A stretch of DNA of 64,000 nucleotides, from NCBI GenBank assembly GCA_024643385.1, contig JAHEMZ010000001.1, positions 92,122 through 156,121 on the forward strand. The letters run 5' to 3'. Shown here piece by piece: positions 48,182 to 56,680 of this stretch (position 1 is its first letter; each line of letters opens with the position of its first letter). The notes under the pieces were generated by a model. The model worked only from the letters and a program-made list of their open reading frames with translations. It did not search any database and was not told where the DNA came from. The translations under genes and the position numbers were made by a program. Source of the stretch: Flavobacteriaceae bacterium (GTDB lineage: Bacteria; Bacteroidota; Bacteroidia; Flavobacteriales; Flavobacteriaceae).

Positions 48182-49075
48182 TTGTCCCGCAGCGTTACTC
48201 CGACAGTTTCAAAAAATCAGCTAGGTATTTTTACGGAAATTACCAAGTTCAGACTTTCTGTTAGCGTGGTGTTCTCTTCTATTGCCGGTTACTTGCTGGG
48301 GGTGGATGTAATTGATCTTAAAACCCTGCTACTTTTAGCCATTGGCGGCTACTGTATGGTGGGGGCGTCCAACGTTTTCAATCAGATCATTGAACGAGAT
48401 TTGGATGCGCTGATGACCAGAACCAAAAATAGGCCAATTCCTTCAGGGAAAATGGGGGTGAGATCTGCTTTTGTCTTGGGTTCGATTCTTACTCTATTCG
48501 GGATAACCATTCTATACTTGATCAATCCGCAAACGGCAATGTTTGGAGCGATATCAATATTTATGTATGTAAGCCTTTATACGCCTCTAAAAACGAAAAC
48601 TCCTTTGTCTGTTTTTGTAGGAGCGTTCCCGGGAGCCATACCTTTTATGTTGGGATGGGTGGCTGCTACCAATGATTTTGGTATTGAACCGGGAACCTTG
48701 TTTATGATTCAATTTTTTTGGCAGTTCCCTCACTTTTGGGCGATAGGATGGTTCTTATTTGACGATTATAAAAAAGGAGGTTTTTTCATGTTGCCAACCG
48801 GAAAAAGGGATAAAGGAACTGCAATACAAATTGTTCTGTATGCAATTTGGACGGTATTGGCTTCCCTTATACCTGCTTTTCATGTAACCGGAACTTTAAA
48901 GTTGAGTTTGGTGGCTTCTTTCGTTTTATTGGGTGTAGGAATTTGGTTTGTTTATTATGCGGTGCGATTGTATCGATTGAAAACGGAAAAGGCAGCAAGA
49001 CAACTGATGTTGGTAAGTGTAAGTTATATTACCTTGCTGCAAATTATTTACGTCGTAGATAAATTTATAAGCTAA
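48182..49075 (+). CDS. ctaB: Protoheme IX farnesyltransferase (heme O synthase)
   Basis: 297 aa from a TTG start (48182); no ATG is available before the first helix. About nine membrane helices. The prenyl-diphosphate/metal motif NVFNQIIERDLDALMTRTKN (N64, D73, D75) and PLKTKTPLSVFVGAFPGAIP are diagnostic of UbiA-type CtaB/CyoE. It farnesylates heme B to heme O, the precursor of heme A for the oxidase. The adjoining genes are oxidase subunits; the stop codon overlaps the next start (ATG at 49075). Confidence 0.95.
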   Translation: MSRSVTPTVSKNQLGIFTEITKFRLSVSVVFSSIAGYLLGVDVIDLKTLLLLAIGGYCMVGASNVFNQIIERDLDALMTRTKNRPIPSGKMGVRSAFVLGSILTLFGITILYLINPQTAMFGAISIFMYVSLYTPLKTKTPLSVFVGAFPGAIPFMLGWVAATNDFGIEPGTLFMIQFFWQFPHFWAIGWFLFDDYKKGGFFMLPTGKRDKGTAIQIVLYAIWTVLASLIPAFHVTGTLKLSLVASFVLLGVGIWFVYYAVRLYRLKTEKAARQLMLVSVSYITLLQIIYVVDKFIS

Positions 49076-49659
49076 TGGATTATACGGAAGGAACAGAGGA
49101 ATTAAAATTGCGAAGAGCAAAAAAAATGATGCTTTGGTTTGGCATTGTGAGCTTAGGGATGAGTTTTGCAGGACTTACCAGTGCGTATGTAGTGAGTAAA
49201 GAAAGGGGTGACTGGTTGGAGAATCTACAGATACCTCATGCTTTTTTATATAGTCTTGTGGTAATAGTTGTTAGCAGTGTTACCATGGAAATGGCAAAGC
49301 GGGCAGTGCAAAAGGAAAAACAATCAAAAGGGTTGTTACTTTTGATCAGTACGTTCGTCCTCGGAATAACTTTTGTCGTTCTGCAATATGTTGGTTTTGC
49401 TGAAATTTATAATGATTTTGGATACGCGTTTACGGGTGCGACCAGTAATATTTCGTATTCCTTCATATTTTTGATCGTCGTAGTGCATATAAGCCACGTA
49501 ATTGCGGCGCTTATTTCACTTCTTGTGGTAATTTATAATCATTTTAAACAGCAATACAAAAACGGAAAATCCCTTGGAATAGAACTGGCAGCTACTTTCT
49601 GGCACTTTGTGGATATCTTATGGATTTACCTCTTTTTATTTTTCTATTTCGTTAGATAA
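49075..49659 (+). CDS. Cytochrome c oxidase subunit III, short paralogue
   Basis: 194 aa, about five membrane helices. Subunit III signatures: FAGLTSAYVVSKERGDW near the start, YSFIFLIVVVHISHVIAAL and ATFWHFVDILWIYLFLFFYF at the end. It starts at the base shared with the ctaB stop. Together with the longer subunit III 44 bp downstream it makes a tandem pair, a usual arrangement in Bacteroidota. Confidence 0.92.
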   Translation: MDYTEGTEELKLRRAKKMMLWFGIVSLGMSFAGLTSAYVVSKERGDWLENLQIPHAFLYSLVVIVVSSVTMEMAKRAVQKEKQSKGLLLLISTFVLGITFVVLQYVGFAEIYNDFGYAFTGATSNISYSFIFLIVVVHISHVIAALISLLVVIYNHFKQQYKNGKSLGIELAATFWHFVDILWIYLFLFFYFVR

Positions 49660-49703
49660 AAAATATACTTATTTTTGCTCACTTAATAAACCAATTTCTC
49701 AGT

Positions 49704-50687
49704 ATGGAAGCTACTGTTGCTAAAACAGGTACCGAAGGAAAAAAATGGGGCGGAGGCTCCCGACCACTTAATGCCAGTTATGGTAAATTAATGATGTGGT
49801 TTTTCATTGTTTCGGATGCCTTAACTTTTTCAGGCTTTATTGCCTCTTATGGTTTTTCTCGATTTAAATTTATCGATGCATGGCCAATAGCTGATCAGGT
49901 ATTTACACACGTGCCTTTCTTGCACGGCGTACCTGCACCGATGTACTATGTGGCTTTTATGACGCTAGTGCTTATTTTTTCGTCGGTGACTATGGTACTT
50001 GCTGTGGATGCGGGACATAAAATGAAACAATCTAAAGTAGCCTGGTATATGTTCTTTACCATTATTGGTGGTGCCATATTTGTGGGATCTCAAGCATGGG
50101 AATGGGCAACCTTTATCAAAGGAGATTTTGGAGCCATTGAGACAAAAGGGGGTAAGATCCTTCAATTTTTAAATAAGGATGGTGAACGTGTAGCGATCGC
50201 TGATTTCACAAAACATATACCCTCGGAGCGCACCTTACACGAAAAAAAGAATGGAATTTGGTATGCCGAGGAACCGGTTACTCCTACTACGTTTACCTAT
50301 GAAGAAGTCAAGACTTCCTTCTTGGCAGACGAAAATCTTTTAATTAGGACCCAATATTTAGATGAACATGGGCATCCAACGGTGTTGTCTCGAGAAGAAT
50401 CGGTAGCAAAATTAGTAAACGACGGAAAACTTGTTGTGGAGGGAGCTAATTTGATCCGCAATGAATATGGACATCCCCTGTTTGCCAATTTCTTTTTCTT
50501 TATTACAGGATTCCATGGATTTCACGTTTTTTCCGGTGTAATTATCAATATTATCATTTTCTTTAATGTAATCCTGGGAACCTACGAAAGAAGAAAAAGC
50601 TACGAAATGGTCGAAAAAGTTGGACTTTATTGGCACTTTGTAGATTTGGTATGGGTATTTGTATTCACCTTCTTTTATCTTGTTTAA
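49704..50687 (+). CDS. Cytochrome c oxidase subunit III, long form with hydrophilic insert
   Basis: 327 aa. Helices flank a hydrophilic insert of about 115 residues (about 140-257, DFGAIETKGGKILQFLNKDG to EYGHPLF) absent from ordinary subunit III. Conserved parts: FFIVSDALTFSGFIASYGFS, FFFITGFHGFHVFSGVI and YWHFVDLVWVFVFTFFYL. The insert should face the periplasm or cytoplasm between helices and is rich in charged residues and Thr. It probably mediates contacts with other complexes; that is inference. Confidence 0.92.
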   Translation: MEATVAKTGTEGKKWGGGSRPLNASYGKLMMWFFIVSDALTFSGFIASYGFSRFKFIDAWPIADQVFTHVPFLHGVPAPMYYVAFMTLVLIFSSVTMVLAVDAGHKMKQSKVAWYMFFTIIGGAIFVGSQAWEWATFIKGDFGAIETKGGKILQFLNKDGERVAIADFTKHIPSERTLHEKKNGIWYAEEPVTPTTFTYEEVKTSFLADENLLIRTQYLDEHGHPTVLSREESVAKLVNDGKLVVEGANLIRNEYGHPLFANFFFFITGFHGFHVFSGVIINIIIFFNVILGTYERRKSYEMVEKVGLYWHFVDLVWVFVFTFFYLV

Positions 50688-50703
50688 CTACGAAAAATAA
50701 ACC

Positions 50704-51087
50704 ATGGCACACGAACATAAATTAGAGATATTCAGAGGTCTTGTAAAATTTAAATCCAACATTAGCAAAATATGGGGAGTATTTGCATTTCTATGTGCGG
50801 TTACAGCTGTAGAAGTTGTTTTGGGTATTATTAAGCCTGAATCACTTACAGGAAGCCGAATTTTGGCAATGAAAACACTCAATTGGATCTTTATTATTCT
50901 CACTTTGGTAAAGGCATATTATATTACTTGGGATTTCATGCACATGAGAGATGAACTGAAATCGCTTAGAAGAGCTGTGGTATGGACGGCAGTTTTCCTT
51001 ATCTGCTACTTGATCCTGATCTTACTGTTAGAAGGGGGTTATATTTTTGACGTGTATAAGGATAATTATATAAAGTTCAATTTTTAA
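50704..51087 (+). CDS. Cytochrome c oxidase subunit IV family protein
   Basis: 127 aa with three membrane helices (about 24-42, 60-78, 98-118), the prokaryotic COX4 size and layout. It follows subunit III by 16 bp. N-terminus HEHKLEIFRGLVKFKSN, with TWDFMHMRDELKSLRR between helices 2 and 3. Subunit IV stabilises CuB loading in the oxidase. A terminator follows. Confidence 0.88.
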   Translation: MAHEHKLEIFRGLVKFKSNISKIWGVFAFLCAVTAVEVVLGIIKPESLTGSRILAMKTLNWIFIILTLVKAYYITWDFMHMRDELKSLRRAVVWTAVFLICYLILILLLEGGYIFDVYKDNYIKFNF

Positions 51088-51100
51088 TCAGTTGAGCCCA

Positions 51101-51130
51101 AAAAACCCTGTTGTCTAAACGGGGTTTTTT
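51101..51130 (+). terminator. Terminator after subunit IV
   Basis: AAAAACCCTGTT (51101-51112) pairs with AACGGGGTTTTT (51118-51129), one G-T wobble, 5-nt loop, T-run at the end. Confidence 0.78.
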
Positions 51131-51179
51131 TATGCCTGAAAATTAACTTTTCTATGTTGTCCATCCCTTTTTTCAATTG

Positions 51180-51187
51180 TATTTTTG
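51180..51187 (+). promoter_or_regulatory. Promoter -7 box of the SCO-like operon
   Basis: TATTTTTG at 51180-51187 fits TAnnTTTG; TTG at 51157-51159 approximates the -33 box. An in-frame TTG at 51185 is part of this box, so translation must begin later. Confidence 0.5.
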
Positions 51188-51202
51188 CGTAAAATTCCAT
51201 CT

Positions 51203-51853
51203 TTGAAAACAAAAAAATATATCGTTCTTGGCATACTGTTCATTCTTCCTATAACGGTTTATATATTCTTTGCGACCGGAGTTAATAATTTTGTCAAATT
51301 ACCCGTACTTACTGAAGGCGTGGATGACGTTTCATTATTTCAAACTTTTGAGGGAAACCCACTTACTTTTAAAGACCATATTACAGTACTGGGATTTTTC
51401 GGCAGTGATGTAGCATCCAAAAAGGCGAATGCCTTTAACTTGGCTCATAAGATCTACAAAAAGAACAGTCAATTTGAAGATTTTCAATTTGTTATTCTGG
51501 TAACAGAGGATCAATTGGAAGCTGTGTCTGAACTAAAAGAAGAATTAAATCAGATCGCAGATCCGTCCAACTATAAGTTTGCCCATGGTTCTGTGGAAAA
51601 CATCCATGCTGTTTTTGAATCATTAAAAACAGACGGCTCCTTAAATAGCGCTGCAGCGACGAATTTAATCTATATTATCGATAAGGAAGGAAACCTCCGA
51701 GGAAGAAAGGATGATAAAGAGGTGGGAGTGCTTTATGGATTTGATGCCAGCAACTATGCGGAGGTGAACAATAAAATGAGCGATGATGTTAAAATAATTT
51801 TGGCGGAATACCGACTCGCACTGAAAAAATATAAATCTAAGAGAGAAATTTAG
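51203..51853 (+). CDS. Degenerate SCO/thioredoxin-fold membrane-anchored protein
   Basis: 216 aa from TTG 51203, with one N-terminal helix (YIVLGILFILPITVYIFFA). The rest looks like a SCO1-type thioredoxin fold: ITVLGFFGSDVASKKANA occupies the place of the copper motif, and LIYIIDKEGNLRGRKDDKE aligns with LIDAEGYIRSRKDENG of the true SCO protein encoded next. The two copper Cys are gone (GSDVASKK instead of TCPSICP), and the His ligand is not visible. It may be a chaperone that lost copper binding, or a structural partner of the SCO protein. Gap of 4 bp to that gene. Confidence 0.7.
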   Translation: MKTKKYIVLGILFILPITVYIFFATGVNNFVKLPVLTEGVDDVSLFQTFEGNPLTFKDHITVLGFFGSDVASKKANAFNLAHKIYKKNSQFEDFQFVILVTEDQLEAVSELKEELNQIADPSNYKFAHGSVENIHAVFESLKTDGSLNSAAATNLIYIIDKEGNLRGRKDDKEVGVLYGFDASNYAEVNNKMSDDVKIILAEYRLALKKYKSKREI

Positions 51854-51857
51854 CAGG

Positions 51858-52550
51858 ATGAAAAAACAGAATTACTCTTACATTGGAATTTCATTCGTGG
51901 TCCTGGTTTTTGGAATTTTGTTTATCCCCAAAATTTTAAACCGAATCAATAATGAAGAAATTGTAGATAAGGATCGACACCATCTTGAACGAAAGGGAAG
52001 TTCAGATCAAATTGAATTAGTGACGATAGGGAAGGTCCCTGAATTTCAATTTATAAATCAGACAAAGGATACAATCAACAATAAAACTTACCTGGGAAAA
52101 GTATATGTGGCTGAATTTTTCTTTACAACTTGTCCCTCCATATGCCCGATCATGAATCAGAATATGCTAAAGGTCCAAGAAGCCTTTCCGGGGAATGCTC
52201 AAGTTGGAATAGCCTCTTTCACCATCAACCCGGAGTACGACACCCCTGATGTCCTTAAGGAATACGCTGAAACGTATGGTATGACTCAACCAAACTGGCA
52301 CCTGTTAACCGGAGATCGAGCGGAGATTTACAAGTTGGCAAATAGTGGTTTTAATTTGTACGTTGGAGCGGCGCCCGATGTAGAAGGTGGTTTTGAACAT
52401 TCCGGTTTTTTCGCATTGATAGATGCAGAAGGGTATATTCGGTCCCGAAAAGATGAAAACGGAAACCCTATTATTTATTACGATGGCCTGGAAGCTGAGA
52501 ATATGATTCTATTGATACAAGATATCAATACCTTATTAAATGAAAAATGA
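51858..52550 (+). CDS. SCO1/SenC family copper chaperone
   Basis: 230 aa with an N-terminal anchor helix (YIGISFVVLVFGILFI). Copper ligands Cys92 and Cys96 lie in FFTTCPSICPIMNQNM; the His ligand is in FEHSGFFALID. SCO proteins reduce and load the CuA site of oxidase subunit II (coxB at 23.4 kb). Genes overlap: the stop of this gene shares 4 bp with the start of the next (ATGA). Confidence 0.94.
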   Translation: MKKQNYSYIGISFVVLVFGILFIPKILNRINNEEIVDKDRHHLERKGSSDQIELVTIGKVPEFQFINQTKDTINNKTYLGKVYVAEFFFTTCPSICPIMNQNMLKVQEAFPGNAQVGIASFTINPEYDTPDVLKEYAETYGMTQPNWHLLTGDRAEIYKLANSGFNLYVGAAPDVEGGFEHSGFFALIDAEGYIRSRKDENGNPIIYYDGLEAENMILLIQDINTLLNEK

Positions 52551-53077
52551 CAACAAAATCATCTGTCGAGAAAAGATATAGAATTTTGACATGGGTACTC
52601 TCTATTGCCGTACCGGTTGTAGTAGCCATTCTATTTGGCGTGCGATTACCCAATGTGGAACCTTTGAGTTTTTTACCTCCTATCTATGCCACCATCAATG
52701 GAGTTACGGCATTAGTATTGCTCTTGGCTCTTTACCAGATCCGAAAAGGGAATCGATTTCTTCATGAGGTGTTTATGAAATCGGCAATTGTACTCTCGCT
52801 GATTTTTTTAGTGATGTATGTTGCCTATCATATGACCTCTGATCCAACAACGTATGGTGGGACGGGTATACTGAAATACCTCTATTACTTTATCCTTATC
52901 ACACATATACTGTTATCCGTCACAGTGATCCCTTTTGTACTAGTTACTTATGTGAGAGCTATTTTGGGGAAATTTCCGCAGCACAAAAGAATAGCAAAGA
53001 TCACTTTTCCTATTTGGCTATATGTGGCGATTACCGGGGTAATTGTCTATATCATGATCGCTCCTTATTATGTATAA
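52547..53077 (+). CDS. DUF420 membrane protein, oxidase-associated
   Basis: 176 aa, five membrane helices. DUF420 features: SFLPPIYATINGVTALVLLL, HEVFMKSA, YFILITHILLSVTVIPFVLV with membrane-embedded His. DUF420 (CtaM-like) proteins are needed for aa3 oxidase assembly in Firmicutes, with an uncertain role in heme or copper insertion. It overlaps the SCO gene by 4 bp. Confidence 0.85.
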   Translation: MTTKSSVEKRYRILTWVLSIAVPVVVAILFGVRLPNVEPLSFLPPIYATINGVTALVLLLALYQIRKGNRFLHEVFMKSAIVLSLIFLVMYVAYHMTSDPTTYGGTGILKYLYYFILITHILLSVTVIPFVLVTYVRAILGKFPQHKRIAKITFPIWLYVAITGVIVYIMIAPYYV

Positions 53078-53081
53078 TTAA

Positions 53082-53318
53082 ATGAAACGAGACCTTTTAA
53101 TTTTCGGAATGCTACTTTTCCTTTGTCTACCGGTAGAGGCCCAATGCGCGATGTGCCGTGCGGTCTTGGAATCTGAAGAAGGGGGTGCTGCCGCCAAAGG
53201 AATTAATAATGGGATTATTTATTTGATGCTATTTCCTTATTTATTAATAGGAGGTGTGGGCTACTTTATCTATCGTATGAGAAAAAAAAGTAAAGGAGAG
53301 CGACATCCAATTAATTAA
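53082..53318 (+). CDS. Small CxxC membrane protein in the oxidase assembly operon
   Basis: 78 aa. Signal-like start (LLIFGMLLFLCLPVEA), then QCAMCRAVLESEEGG, and one membrane helix (about 42-62) with a basic tail (MRKKSKG). The CAMC pair after the cleavage site would be periplasmic and could be a thiol redox or metal site. I know no described function. It is 4 bp after the DUF420 gene, last in the operon. Confidence 0.7.
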   Translation: MKRDLLIFGMLLFLCLPVEAQCAMCRAVLESEEGGAAAKGINNGIIYLMLFPYLLIGGVGYFIYRMRKKSKGERHPIN

Positions 53319-53451
53319 AATGATATTGTAACATTTTTAGTTCAGTATAGTCTTATAATAGATTTAATACTAACCAAAATCTACAAGTCTTAACACGAAT
53401 TTCACACTATTCGTGGTCAAAGGGCTTTACTTTGTATCTCATTTAATTACT

Positions 53452-54159
53452 ATGATAGAAATCAAAGATTTACATAAATCCTATCAAATGGGTCATAATT
53501 CTCTTCATGTGCTGAAGGGAATAAATTTTGAGGCCAAAGAAGGTGAAATGGTTGCCATAATGGGATCATCGGGTTCGGGTAAATCTACATTTCTCAACAT
53601 CATCGGAATGCTGGATGAAGCAGATGAAGGAACATATCATTTGGACGGCAAACATATTAAGAATTTGAATGAAAAAATTGCTGCCAAATATAGAAACCAA
53701 TTCTTAGGATTCATCTTTCAATCTTTTAACCTTATTTCTTACAAGACTGCTTTGGACAACGTATCCATGCCGCTATATTATCAAGGGATAAAACGTAGCG
53801 TTCGCGCCGATAAGGCCATGCATTACCTTGAAAAGGTAGGATTGGCTGATTGGGCTCATCATTTACCAAATGAGCTTTCCGGGGGTCAAAAACAGCGGGT
53901 TGCCATTGCCCGTGCCTTGGCAAGTGAGCCAAAGGTCTTGCTGGCTGATGAGCCTACAGGGGCGTTAGATTCTACGACCTCATTCGAGGTGATGGAATTG
54001 ATTCAAAACATCAATGATGAAGGGAAAACGATACTGTGCGTCACTCACGAAGATGATATTGCCCATATGTGTAAACGTATTGTCCATCTGAAGGACGGAC
54101 TCATTATCAATGATAATCCGGTAGATCAAGTGATAGCCAAAAACAGAGAGTATGTTTAG
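53452..54159 (+). CDS. ABC transporter ATPase, MacB/LolD type
   Basis: The start at ATG 53452 gives 235 aa; 53413 would add 13 residues before the conserved IEIKDLHKSY. Walker A GSSGSGKST (38-46), signature LSGGQKQRVAIARAL, Walker B VLLADEPTGALD. MacB-like ATPases power export of peptides, lipoproteins or small drugs with FtsX-like permeases. Its last 8 bases overlap the first permease gene. Confidence 0.94.
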   Translation: MIEIKDLHKSYQMGHNSLHVLKGINFEAKEGEMVAIMGSSGSGKSTFLNIIGMLDEADEGTYHLDGKHIKNLNEKIAAKYRNQFLGFIFQSFNLISYKTALDNVSMPLYYQGIKRSVRADKAMHYLEKVGLADWAHHLPNELSGGQKQRVAIARALASEPKVLLADEPTGALDSTTSFEVMELIQNINDEGKTILCVTHEDDIAHMCKRIVHLKDGLIINDNPVDQVIAKNREYV

Positions 54160-55396
54160 TTTAGAACGTTGGCAAGAAATATTTGAAACACTGCATAAAA
54201 ATAAGTTAAGAACTTTTCTTACCGGATTGTCTGTTGCGTCCGGTATTTTCATTTTGGTTATTTTGTTAGGGTTTAGCAGTGGCATTCAAAAAGGCGTAAA
54301 ATCTCAGTTTGAAGAGGATGCGACCAATAAAATATCAATTTGGACAGGTACGACGACCAAAGGATATAAAGGATTAAATCCCGGAAGGTATATTCAGCTT
54401 AAAAATAGCGATCACGAAGAAATAAGCAGAAAATATAATGAGGATCTAGAATATCGAACTTCTATTTATTCCGTTTGGGGTGGAATATTTACCTATAAAA
54501 ATCAATCGGGAAATTATAGGATAGAAGGGTCTTCGCCGGATCAACAATTCATTGAAAACGAATCTATGGTAGCGGGTCGATTTATCAACCTAAGTGATCT
54601 AAGTTCTTCCGAGAAGGTGGCGGTGATCGGTAATCAGGTAAAACTGGACATCTTTAAGGAAGAAGATCCCATTGGAAAAAATGTAGAGATCATGGGAATT
54701 AATTTTGTCGTCATTGGGGTTTATACAGATCCGGGTGGTACAAGAGAGGAAACCAGGGTCTTTATTCCGATCACCACAGCACAAAAGGCATTTAATGGAG
54801 GTGAAAACGTACGTTCGCTTTCCTATACGGTAAAAATGAGTGATGACTTTGACGAAGCGGTTGCCCTGTCGGCATCGTTATCAGAGAATATGGAAAATGA
54901 TATTCGGACAAAACATCTAATAGCACCGGACGACAGAAGTGCGGTTAGAGCATGGGATACCCTCGAAGAAGCCAAAAAAATATATACACTTTTAGATACG
55001 ATCCGAGCGGTATTTTGGTTTGTTGGCATTGGAACTATCATTGCCGGGATCGTTGGAGTGAGCAATATCATGCTCATAGTTGTAAAGGAAAGAACGAAGG
55101 AAATAGGAATAAGAAAGGCCTTGGGAGCTTTGCCCTCTTCGATTATAGGGATGATTCTTCAGGAAGCGATTTTTATTACATCAATTGCCGGATTTACAGG
55201 TCTTTTTTTGGGAGTTGGTTTATTAGAGCTGATAAGCCCAATGGTGAACAGCGATTTCATAAAATTCCCGCAAGTTGATTTTAACACAGCGATCACCACG
55301 GTTTTATTATTGATAGCAGCCGGTGCCTTGGCAGGATTCGTTCCTGCAAGAAGAGCCGCTAATATTAGGCCTATAGAAGCGTTAAGAGACGAATAG
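54152..55396 (+). CDS. ABC transporter permease 1 (MacB_PCD/FtsX)
   Basis: 414 aa. Helix 1 near 20-42 (FLTGLSVASGIFILVILLGF), a periplasmic MacB domain (about 45-270), then three helices near 285-400 in the FtsX fold, with VSNIMLIVVKERTKEIGIRK, the coupling helix, and AGFVPARRAANIRPIEAL at the end. It is a paralogue of the next gene and would form a heterodimer with it. Only 1 bp separates the two. Confidence 0.92.
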   Translation: MFSLERWQEIFETLHKNKLRTFLTGLSVASGIFILVILLGFSSGIQKGVKSQFEEDATNKISIWTGTTTKGYKGLNPGRYIQLKNSDHEEISRKYNEDLEYRTSIYSVWGGIFTYKNQSGNYRIEGSSPDQQFIENESMVAGRFINLSDLSSSEKVAVIGNQVKLDIFKEEDPIGKNVEIMGINFVVIGVYTDPGGTREETRVFIPITTAQKAFNGGENVRSLSYTVKMSDDFDEAVALSASLSENMENDIRTKHLIAPDDRSAVRAWDTLEEAKKIYTLLDTIRAVFWFVGIGTIIAGIVGVSNIMLIVVKERTKEIGIRKALGALPSSIIGMILQEAIFITSIAGFTGLFLGVGLLELISPMVNSDFIKFPQVDFNTAITTVLLLIAAGALAGFVPARRAANIRPIEALRDE

Positions 55397-55397
55397 T

Positions 55398-56657
55398 ATG
55401 TTTAATAGAGATCGATGGAGTGAAATATTAGAGGCCTTGAACGCCAATAGATTTAGAACCATACTAACCGCGTTTGGTGTGTTTTGGGGAATTTTTATTT
55501 TGGTGATCTTATTGGCACTTACGAAAGGACTTCAAAATGGGGTACAAGCCGATTTTGGAAATTTCGCGACCAACTCTATTTTTATGTGGTCTCAAAGGAC
55601 TTCCATCCCTTATAAAGGATTTGCGAAGGGTCGCAATTTCAATTTTAAAATCGAAGATGTCCAGGTATTAAAGGAGAAATACCCTGAATTAAAATATGTT
55701 TCTCCCCGTAATCAATTAGGGGGCTATCGAGGTGCAAATAATGTGACTCGGAATGAAAAAACAGGTGCCTATACAGTATATGGTGATTATCCGGAATACA
55801 TAAATCAAGAGCCCTTGGAAATTTTATCCGGAAGATACCTCAGCTATTCAGATATTAATGACAATCGAAAAGTAGCTGTTATAGGACGAGATGTGATCAA
55901 AGGATTGTATGATGCCGGTGAAGAACCGCTAGGCAGCTATATCAAAATAAACGGAATAAACTTTATGGTGATTGGAACCTTTAAAAAAAGTAACAGTCAG
56001 GGTGATCAGGAAGAAAATGCCAATACGATCTTTATTCCTTTTAGCACATTTTCGCGCGCATTTAATTATGGAGATATTGTTGGATGGATGGCTATAACGG
56101 CAGTGGATGAAGTGAATATCACACAAATTAAACCTGAAATCATGACTACCATGCGAGAACTTCGCAGCGTGCATCCTGACGACGAACGAGCTATTGGACA
56201 TTGGGATTTATCTGAAGAATTTTCACGGATCATGGGATTATTTGCAATCCTAACCTTTGTGGGTTATTTCGTTGGGGCATTGGTGCTGCTTTCAGGCGTA
56301 ATAGGAATAAGTAATATCATGCTTATTGTCGTAAAGGAAAGAACCAAGGAAATTGGAATTCGAAGAGCGATCGGTGCCAGTCCTTGGAGTATACGAATGC
56401 AAATTTTGCAAGAATCCTTGGTGTTAACCATCATCTCGGGAATGGTGGGGATTTCATTTGCGGCAGGGGTTATTTGGATACTGAACAAGCTTTTGGAACA
56501 AGCCGGACCCGTTGATAATTTTGCAAACCCCTCGGTAAGTATTGGCGTCATCGTTATAGCGCTGATAATTCTAATTGTTTCCGGAATCCTTGCGGGATTT
56601 ATACCAGCCACTCGTGCCACTCAAATGAAGCCTGTGGATGCATTAAGAATGGATTAA
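55398..56657 (+). CDS. ABC transporter permease 2 (MacB_PCD/FtsX)
   Basis: 419 aa with the same layout as permease 1 (ILTAFGVFWGIFILVILLAL; ISNIMLIVVKERTKEIGIRR; AGFIPATRATQMKPVDALR). The periplasmic halves differ much more than the membrane parts, which implies that the two subunits face different partners or that the transported substrate is asymmetrically bound. Followed by an adaptor gene after 23 bp. Confidence 0.92.
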   Translation: MFNRDRWSEILEALNANRFRTILTAFGVFWGIFILVILLALTKGLQNGVQADFGNFATNSIFMWSQRTSIPYKGFAKGRNFNFKIEDVQVLKEKYPELKYVSPRNQLGGYRGANNVTRNEKTGAYTVYGDYPEYINQEPLEILSGRYLSYSDINDNRKVAVIGRDVIKGLYDAGEEPLGSYIKINGINFMVIGTFKKSNSQGDQEENANTIFIPFSTFSRAFNYGDIVGWMAITAVDEVNITQIKPEIMTTMRELRSVHPDDERAIGHWDLSEEFSRIMGLFAILTFVGYFVGALVLLSGVIGISNIMLIVVKERTKEIGIRRAIGASPWSIRMQILQESLVLTIISGMVGISFAAGVIWILNKLLEQAGPVDNFANPSVSIGVIVIALIILIVSGILAGFIPATRATQMKPVDALRMD

Positions 56658-56680
56658 TTTATTAAATCAATCATACCAAA

